In this document: positions 57,432 through 64,000 of the stretch, one piece after another
Layout of the letters: every line of letters begins with the position of its first letter
Numbering within the stretch: the first letter of the stretch is position 1
From: Tieghemiomyces parasiticus
Lineage: Eukaryota > Kickxellomycota > Dimargaritomycetes > Dimargaritales > Dimargaritaceae
Assembly (NCBI GenBank): GCA_027575765.1
Contig: JANBPT010000017.1
Span: 1-64,000, forward strand
Length of the DNA: 64,000 nucleotides
Direction: 5' to 3'
Notes under the pieces: model-generated
The model's input: only the letters and a program-made list of their open reading frames with translations
Database searches by the model: none
What the model was told of the DNA's origin: nothing
Made by a program: the position numbers and the translations under genes

Positions 57432-60400
57432 TTAGTACGGCGTGAGCAATTCGGCGATGATGGTGCCGATGGTATAGAGTACAAATAGGGCGATGAGAAC
57501 GAAGCCAAAGTACCGGGGCAGACGGAACTTGAGGATGACGGCTACGTAGCCGATGCAAATGACGAATACCACAAACAGCAAAAAGAATAAACTAAACAGC
57601 AGCGAGGGGCTCAACTTGGGCATGGGCATGTAGGACTCTTCGGACCTGACGATGCCGATGAAAAAGTTAATACCGAGAGACAGCATGACGTTCAGGATAG
57701 GTGAGGTAAATACGGCGGTGATGGCCACGTAAAAGTAGCCGGCGCGGGCCATGGCCAGGTCGGCAAACAGGTCGCCCATCGAGTTACCCCAGGCCAGGAC
57801 GGTGGACCCCAGCACGCGATCCGGAAGGTCGAGCAGCATACCCACGGTTTCGAGCAGCGCCACCAGTTCATTGGCTGTGGCATAGATCCAAATGAGACAT
57901 ACTACGAAGGCCAAGACGGAGAGCACCAGCTCTACAAAGTATTGAGTGTACATCTGGCGCCGGATCCGTTTCGACGGGAGGAGACGGCCGTAGCGGGTTA
58001 GGATAAAGTAGGCGTTCTCGGCCAAAATGTAGGGTTCAGGCTGGGCCTCGCGGAGTGCGTTAGTCAACGCGACCTGCTCCCCGTGTAGGTACGTCAGGAA
58101 CCGGGCCGTGGCCTTCTCGAAGGGCATCGACGGGGGTTCGGGTAGCGCCGTGGATTCGATTGAGACCGCCGACAACATCGACCGGCGGGAGACGGGCCGA
58201 TGACCCCAGGACACGCCCTCACGCACCGCCGCCGAGGACGGTTTGGGACTCAGCCAGGTGCTAGTACCCGTGGGGAGGGCAGCAGCCGGAGGGGGAGCCG
58301 GGCCGCGGCAGGCAGCGGCCTTCTCGCGGGCCACGGTATCCTCATCAGCATCGACTGCACCATATGTGAGCCCACGCCCTGCGTTGGCCCCCTCCGCTTG
58401 AGATTCAGTGGCGGTGGCCGGCGTCGTTCCCTGTGTATTAAAGAGATCCATACAGGGAAGGTGGAACTGGCCGCGGCCGCGGCGACGGTGGTCAAAATTG
58501 GCATAGACGTGGCCATACACGCGGTTGAGTCTGACCAGACCCCAGGTGAGTAGCCACACGCCCAAAGCATACAGAGCGCCCAACACGGCCGCCAAGTCGT
58601 AGAGGCCAAACTGGATCCCAGCGGCGAGGGAATCGTTGTTCTGGCCGAAGATGAATAGGATGAAAGGCGGCGCCAGTAGGGCGGTGGCAGCGATCAGGAT
58701 GCGGTACTTGCGCAGGTCACTCGGGGTGAGATGCACCAACCGGTTCATAAAGCCGAGCATGGAACGGGTGGGTCGCCAGGCCTTACTGCGCGCCGGCGAA
58801 CGCTGGCGGCGCAGCTGGATGGCCATAGACGATCGCACGGAACTAGTGTGTGGTGGGTCGGAGGGAACTGGGGTGATGGCTGGTAGAGTGGCTGACGGTG
58901 GCTCGCTGTCGTACGCCGGCTTAGTGGTCACGCAGGGCACGAAGGGTAGGATGGGCGGCGAAAGAGGTCCGTCGCTCAGAGGCGAGGCGAGGGCCAGCGG
59001 GTCGGAGTAACCCCGCGGCCGACCGACGCTACCGGAGGCCGAGACGGTGGTGACCTCTGGACCAGCAGCCCAGTGGTCAGTACCGGCCGCAACCTCTTCG
59101 AAGTGATGGAGAGACGGGTCGATACCGGGCAAGGCAATAGTGGGATTGAATTCTGGGTCGATGACCGACCCAGTGTCCGAGAAACCTGGGGAGGATCCGC
59201 GGTGGCCGCGCAGGTTGGCGGGCAGCGAGTAGTAGCTCTCAGTTGAGTAATCCGTGCCGCGGCCGGTAGACTGGCTGTAAATACTATCGCGTAAACCGGC
59301 CGATGGCGCGGGACGGATATCATGAATGATCGCGGGTTGTCCGTTGGAGTCCATTGAGTCGTGGGCGGTATGGTAGCCCGTCACCGTACTACGCGGGCTG
59401 GGTAGGTCGGCGGCGTCAAAGTCAATTAGGGAGGCGGGCCGGGCCGGGTTAGGGGTTTCGTTCGCAGTCATGGGAGGGGCTGCTGGCGGCGTGACTTCTT
59501 CAATGCTTCCAGTATCCGAATCGCTTTCGTCGTACATATAGCCGCTGCTGCTGCTGCATGTCGTGCCCGTATTGAAGGAGCTGCCGCTGAGCCACTCGCG
59601 GCGGGTGGGCTGGTCCTGGGTGTAGTCATCGATGAAGATGCGGGGTACCACACGGGCGGCAGGCAGAGTGACCTCAGAGTTTGGGGTGCGTGTGTGCTCG
59701 TCTTCGAGGTGAGGGCGAGCGGCGGGTTGAGTGGGAGGTGACGGGGAAGAGGCCTCGGGTGACTGGTCGGCCTGAGCCAGCTCCCCGAACCACGACCGCT
59801 TGCGACCACCGGCACCTTCGTCACTAGGAAGGTTGGGCGACGAGGAAAAACGCTTTTGGTAAAAGTGATAGTGGTACCAAGTGGCCACGCGCTCGGTAGA
59901 TGGGTCGGCCGGGATCTCGTGGGGGATGGTGGCGGGCGGGTCCACGGGGGAATCATCGGCGTCCTCGTCCATGAGGTAAGGGCGAAGGCCTTCGCGAGAG
60001 GTGCGCTCGCCCGAGGGGCGTGCGGACGGCGGAAGGGGGTTGCGGATATCACGGTTGCTTTCATCGTCATCAGTCAGGTCGCCATCCGAACTGCTTGACA
60101 AACTCCGTTCGTCATCATCCTCCTCCAGCTCGGCTACGGTGTTAAACGTAGGCGGGACAGTGAAGCGCACAGCCAGGTGTATAGGGAAACGGACCATGTC
60201 CAGGACCGCCCCCACCATCCGCGTCCGGCAACGGTCGAACGAAGGGAGTAAATCAGTAACGGCCAGGAAATAGTCGCTGGCGAGACGGCCGTTGGAAGTG
60301 GGACGTGTTACGGCAGCCATGACGTCGTTCTCCAGGTGGGCCCGGCAATACTGGGCCTGGCGGGGCCCCAGGGGAATGCGGATGGGCGGCGGGTCCGCAA

Positions 60401-61988
60401 AAGGTCCGGTAGGTTTCACAATAGTCCCTTTTTCGTTGACCATGGGTACATCCGGGTGGGCGATGCCGTCGGCACGCTGGGTTTTCCACCGCCGGACGGC
60501 GCGGACCAGGTAGTGCACCAGGTAGGACAGTAGGAACAAGATGTACCCACTGAAGAGTAGAATGGCTTCGTAGTAGTACATAGACCCGCGAAACACAATG
60601 ATCGTGAGGGCAGCAATGGCAGACCCGTATACGACGGCGCTACGCAGCCAGTGGAAGACTGGAATGCGGTACCCGCGGAACGGACGCGGGGAGGATGGTG
60701 GGGCTGGTGGAACGGACAACTGCGCTGCGGCCATCATCTCGGGGGAATCGGCCAGGCGTAGGTCGGACAGGTGGCGGCTGTTGCGCTTGGTGCTGGCGCC
60801 AGGTAGGCCTGCTCCCGTCAGGGCAGCTGGGGAACCCAGATCGGAAGGCTCGCGCTCCGCCTCGGCCATCTGTCGACGTTCAATTGCCGTGCCCTGGCGC
60901 AGGGGCCGGGTGAGCAGACGGAGACGACGCCGAATACGGCGGAATCCCTTCTTATTGAGAATTCCGCCCAGGGCAGTGTCGCGCGTCCGGTGGTATGGTG
61001 AGTTAACGGCGTGATCCGCCTGGTTCTCCGAGTCGCCGCGGCCGGTCGCGCTGCGGTTGTAGTAGGTGGCTGAGCCTAGAATGATGGCGCCGAATACTAT
61101 GGTGAGCACAAAGATGCCACCACTGATGGACGAGCTGAGGATGAGCTCAACCCCGTCGGTGGACACGCCCGCTAGAGCAGTAAAAAAGTCGGGCGCACTA
61201 TTACCGAAGGAGAGCAGGGTCAAGCCCGCCACCTCGTTGGACATGTTGAGGTAGTTGGACACCTGCTGCAGGGCACTGGCGAGGTAGAGGTCGCTGATGT
61301 GGTAGAGGAGGTAAAAATACACCAGAAGGAGGAGGACCGCCACCACGTAAAAGATGGGGCGGATGTGATTCAGCGTGCAGTAGTAGAGGGACAAGTAGTT
61401 CACTATACCCTCGGAGGGGCATTCAGTGGCCACGATACTGCAAGGGTCGGGGTGCTCGTCAAGTCGGCGGCAGCGGTCGAGCAGATGTGGATCAGCATTG
61501 TTTCCCCGGATTTCGGGAAGATCATTATCCCCGTCACCATCGATGTCATGGCGGCCCGTAGGGGTTGTATTCTCCTCCGGGTTACTTGTGTCGTTCGTGT
61601 TACGACTAGCCGCTGCTAAAGCGCCACCCGTCACCGCTGCCGTGCCCAAAGCCGCGGCCGTGGTCGGTACGGCATCGCGGGCCTTGTGGACGGCAGGGCG
61701 ACGCTCGGGGACCCGAAGCGGAGTGGTCAAGTGGTCGGGGCGACCGGCCGACTGGAGCGAAGGAGGCGTAGTAGTAGGACGCTGAGCGGAAGGGCGGGCG
61801 GGAATGGGTTGCGGTGAGGGCGCGGATGCAGGCGCAAGGGCCCGGGGAATGCTGGCCACGTTATCCAAGCTAGTGGGTGGACGGGCGATTTGCCCATGCA
61901 AGTGGGGAACGATGTAGACTAGTAGGAGGTAAACGACAAGGATGGCCGCAAGCGACCCCCGCCGGAGCAGGGAGGCTATACAAAGCAT
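57432..61988 (-). CDS. Cation/calcium exchanger with very large loop (CCX/NCLX-like)
   Basis: Membrane antiporter of the Ca2+:cation family. Single exon, 1518 residues; the initiator ATG is followed by a hydrophobic signal-anchor (SLAAILVVYLLLVYIVP). The first half has helices from about residue 205 (IFYVVAVLLLLVYFYLLYH) and alpha-repeat 1, LTLLSFGNSAPDFFTALAG, about 255-275. The second half starts near residue 1090 (LIAATALLAPPFILFIFG) and carries alpha-repeat 2, LGSTVLAWGNSMGDLFADLA, about 1410-1430. Both G-N-S-x-x-D motifs are intact, so transport is likely. Acidic Ser/Pro-rich loops of about 590 (500-1090) and 150 residues separate the helices, much longer than usual. The GNSAPD/GNSMGD pair and CPSEG...NYL..YYC stretch place it with CCX/NCLX rather than VCX1. 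Location (vacuole, ER or mitochondria) is undetermined. Confidence 0.9.
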   Translation of the reverse strand: MLCIASLLRRGSLAAILVVYLLLVYIVPHLHGQIARPPTSLDNVASIPRALAPASAPSPQPIPARPSAQRPTTTPPSLQSAGRPDHLTTPLRVPERRPAVHKARDAVPTTAAALGTAAVTGGALAAASRNTNDTSNPEENTTPTGRHDIDGDGDNDLPEIRGNNADPHLLDRCRRLDEHPDPCSIVATECPSEGIVNYLSLYYCTLNHIRPIFYVVAVLLLLVYFYLLYHISDLYLASALQQVSNYLNMSNEVAGLTLLSFGNSAPDFFTALAGVSTDGVELILSSSISGGIFVLTIVFGAIILGSATYYNRSATGRGDSENQADHAVNSPYHRTRDTALGGILNKKGFRRIRRRLRLLTRPLRQGTAIERRQMAEAEREPSDLGSPAALTGAGLPGASTKRNSRHLSDLRLADSPEMMAAAQLSVPPAPPSSPRPFRGYRIPVFHWLRSAVVYGSAIAALTIIVFRGSMYYYEAILLFSGYILFLLSYLVHYLVRAVRRWKTQRADGIAHPDVPMVNEKGTIVKPTGPFADPPPIRIPLGPRQAQYCRAHLENDVMAAVTRPTSNGRLASDYFLAVTDLLPSFDRCRTRMVGAVLDMVRFPIHLAVRFTVPPTFNTVAELEEDDDERSLSSSSDGDLTDDDESNRDIRNPLPPSARPSGERTSREGLRPYLMDEDADDSPVDPPATIPHEIPADPSTERVATWYHYHFYQKRFSSSPNLPSDEGAGGRKRSWFGELAQADQSPEASSPSPPTQPAARPHLEDEHTRTPNSEVTLPAARVVPRIFIDDYTQDQPTRREWLSGSSFNTGTTCSSSSGYMYDESDSDTGSIEEVTPPAAPPMTANETPNPARPASLIDFDAADLPSPRSTVTGYHTAHDSMDSNGQPAIIHDIRPAPSAGLRDSIYSQSTGRGTDYSTESYYSLPANLRGHRGSSPGFSDTGSVIDPEFNPTIALPGIDPSLHHFEEVAAGTDHWAAGPEVTTVSASGSVGRPRGYSDPLALASPLSDGPLSPPILPFVPCVTTKPAYDSEPPSATLPAITPVPSDPPHTSSVRSSMAIQLRRQRSPARSKAWRPTRSMLGFMNRLVHLTPSDLRKYRILIAATALLAPPFILFIFGQNNDSLAAGIQFGLYDLAAVLGALYALGVWLLTWGLVRLNRVYGHVYANFDHRRRGRGQFHLPCMDLFNTQGTTPATATESQAEGANAGRGLTYGAVDADEDTVAREKAAACRGPAPPPAAALPTGTSTWLSPKPSSAAVREGVSWGHRPVSRRSMLSAVSIESTALPEPPSMPFEKATARFLTYLHGEQVALTNALREAQPEPYILAENAYFILTRYGRLLPSKRIRRQMYTQYFVELVLSVLAFVVCLIWIYATANELVALLETVGMLLDLPDRVLGSTVLAWGNSMGDLFADLAMARAGYFYVAITAVFTSPILNVMLSLGINFFIGIVRSEESYMPMPKLSPSLLFSLFFLLFVVFVICIGYVAVILKFRLPRYFGFVLIALFVLYTIGTIIAELLTPY

Positions 61989-64000
61989 AGCTATGGGCTG
62001 TAAAAATAATTACACGGTGGATAAGGATCAACCGCACTAAATATAATTGGAAGGGGAGGAGTGGAATACGGATGAAGACGATCGTGAGCAGGGTGCAGCC
62101 TTGGATTGCCGGAGTTGGAAAAATGCAATCAAGACGAGTCCCTGGCCCGGTGTAAACGACCCACGGGAACAATAAAAGGTAGGAGGCTAAATGAGGTATG
62201 GTCTGGGACGGCTGAAATCGGAAGTTGAAGAGGGGGGAAGGGTTGGATGGGCGGTAGGGTTAGTATGGTCAAGGCACTTGTGAAAAGGCCGACAGTAAGC
62301 GCACCGGGGGAACTGAAGCCGTACCATGAGCAGGAATATTCCGAGCCTGGGTGATCATGCTCTCTCGATTGACAGTGAGCGAGGGAAAATATGCAGCGTT
62401 ACCAGATAACTGGGTCTAAAGCTAATATCACGGAAATCTGAATCGGTGTTGTACCCCAGGTCATGCGAGCACATGCACAGCAGAAAGCTGCCGGCAGAAT
62501 ACACTATGTAACTTACCTGTCACGTTGGAGTTCAAGGCGAAGACGGCGTTTTGGAAGATATACAGGAAACCGGGCCGATCTAGGTACGCTAAGCAAGGGA
62601 TGGGACCGCAACACGCTACGGACGCAAAGAGGTTCGGTTCCCAAGAAGGTCTAATAAACAGGGGAAGAGGGGAACGGCCGCCGTGAGATTCCTGCCGGCA
62701 GGTTACCAGTCCCCAAAAAAAACACCTAGCGTGATAGGAAATGAGTGGGATGTGGACCGGTACAGGATCGCGGATATGCAATTAAACAATGAAAAGACAA
62801 ACGGGGCTAAAGTTCGTACAGGAATACGCTGACGCTCGGCGTTGCGTATGTATCTGGGGTAATAGAGGGCAGTGGGGAGAATTGAACGGGGTGGGAAAAT
62901 GTGTGCAAAAGGAACCAGTATGGGCGGTTAGATGGCGCCTTTAAAGCTATGATGCGAGTTGTACACTGATTAAGGGGCAGGCGGAGATCAAAAAGGGGAA
63001 TTCCGAGTGCCAAATAAAAGTGGGCAATAGAGTTCAAAACCCGTGAAGGGTAAACAACCCACGATAAAAGTCAACTAACTCTAGCAAAGGCCCTGGAGCG
63101 GTGAGCTAGTTGATGATATATTAAGGAAGGGGTATCAATGGCTATCGTGCAAGTCAAAGTTAAAAGTGGACTGGAGGTACCGCATGAAAAGAAGCCCACT
63201 CAGATTGTCAATTTAGAATAAAAACAAAAAAAGGGATCGTAATACTTACCGGGTGGGATCTGGGGATTATATAGGTCTGGCACAATTCTAGGAGTCAACG
63301 GGTGGAAGAGAAGCGGGCGGGGGCGGGAGAGCGGAGGATGTGGGGCACAAAGGGGAGGGCGAGGTGTGGGGCCACCCTCTTTACCAAAACACAGCCAACC
63401 GCTGGTCAATGTCGGGAGGGTTACACGTCGCCGCCGCGTTCTACAAAAGGTAGCCAACAGCGGAAGCGGTGATGAAGGGTGGACGGATGGGAGAAGAAGC
63501 AGTGGGGAATCAGAGCAGGGAGGCGAGCGGGGCGAAAGACGAGGGGTTGCCACCGACTGACCGTGGTTGTCGGTGGCCTCTGTGCAACCGAATTGGCCGG
63601 CACTGGCGTACGGCCGCCGGTTCGGATAAATAGGGTACGGGGGCTGATAGGGCGTGGCGAATCGACGGCGGTGGAGCAGGTGGGGGTCGTGGGCGAGTGC
63701 GTGGTGGCTGGAGGTGGATATTCGTTGTCGATAAGGAGCCGGACATTCAGGATGACGGCCGTAGTACGACGGGAGGCAGAAACCACAGAATGCAAGGGTC
63801 AGGCCGAGAATACGAGGGGTAAAAAGACTAAAAAGCTATGGACAGTGAAGGCTTCGGTTTGTCAAGACAAGTGAGGGCATCGGCTAGGAATAAAAGGTTT
63901 GGGAGGTATGATATCGGCTAGAATAAGGCGTGTCATTAGCTGACAACGGTATATCTGGGCTCGATGGGACCGGTCGGCTTTCGGGGTTGATGACGTGACA
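61989..64000 (-). other. Exchanger promoter and unresolved spliced minus-strand gene
   Basis: Two good minus-strand GTAAGT donors lie at 62516 and 63249. The first ends an open stretch RPGFLYIFQNAVFALNSNVT preceded by a CCTAG acceptor (near 62580); the second ends FHPLTPRIVPDLYNPQIPP. The former vaguely recalls a helix of nucleotide-sugar transporters (IYxxQNxLxFxALSN) but no other part of such a protein could be assembled. Frame 63421-63795 is CT-rich and may be promoter. The upstream part may lie beyond the window. Confidence 0.3.

Noticed and set aside
1..64000. CRISPR arrays, bacterial operons, riboswitches
   Set aside because: Spliced genes, fungal families and absence of regularly spaced repeats exclude a prokaryotic reading.

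Overview
The window reads as nuclear DNA of a fungus. RTT109 is a fungal-specific enzyme, and a PHO80-type cyclin and a UCS-domain myosin chaperone fit the same source. Introns are short (101-372 nt) with GTAAGT/GTAGGT/GTGGGT donors and occasional TACTAAC branch sites, and coding DNA is GC-rich in third positions. An early-diverging (Zoopagomycota-like) fungus is my guess from gene style only; no marker here proves it.

Layout: 1-778 holds a decayed mariner transposase (minus). Then come a CTK1/CDK12-type kinase (1427-4132, +), NOP56 (5569-7247, +) and a six-exon FYVE-domain gene (8768-10984, -). A GC-rich stretch at 11.3-14.8 kb could not be resolved into genes. The proteasome adaptor ECM29 follows (14776-21137, +). 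From 21.1 to 33.3 kb lies an AT-richer accessory island with a secreted small protein, several orphan ORFs, a related set of promoter-like repeats in both orientations, and two near-identical-length 288-289 bp repeats ending in T8. An F-box gene (33389-35013, +) and an apparent decayed relative close the island.

The housekeeping block resumes with RTT109 (36593-37939, +), the proteasome subunit RPN3 (38238-40120, -), the ribosome-biogenesis factor NOC1/MAK21 (41190-44513, +), a small PPPY-bearing single-pass membrane protein (44901-45722, -), a PHO80-like cyclin (46928-48970, -), a 4.7 kb gap, a UCS chaperone (53710-56832, +) and a very large cation/calcium exchanger (57432-61988, -). The right 2 kb contains splice-site evidence for another minus-strand gene that I could not assemble.

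Functionally, two genes serve the 26S proteasome (RPN3, ECM29), two serve ribosome/snoRNP assembly (NOP56, NOC1) and two serve transcription or chromatin (CTK1-like kinase, RTT109). They are independently transcribed, mostly in convergent or divergent pairs, so nothing here implies an operon. Spliced models were built by hand from splice consensus and reading phase; ORF-only genes are marked as such. All family names rest on recognised motifs, not on a database search.
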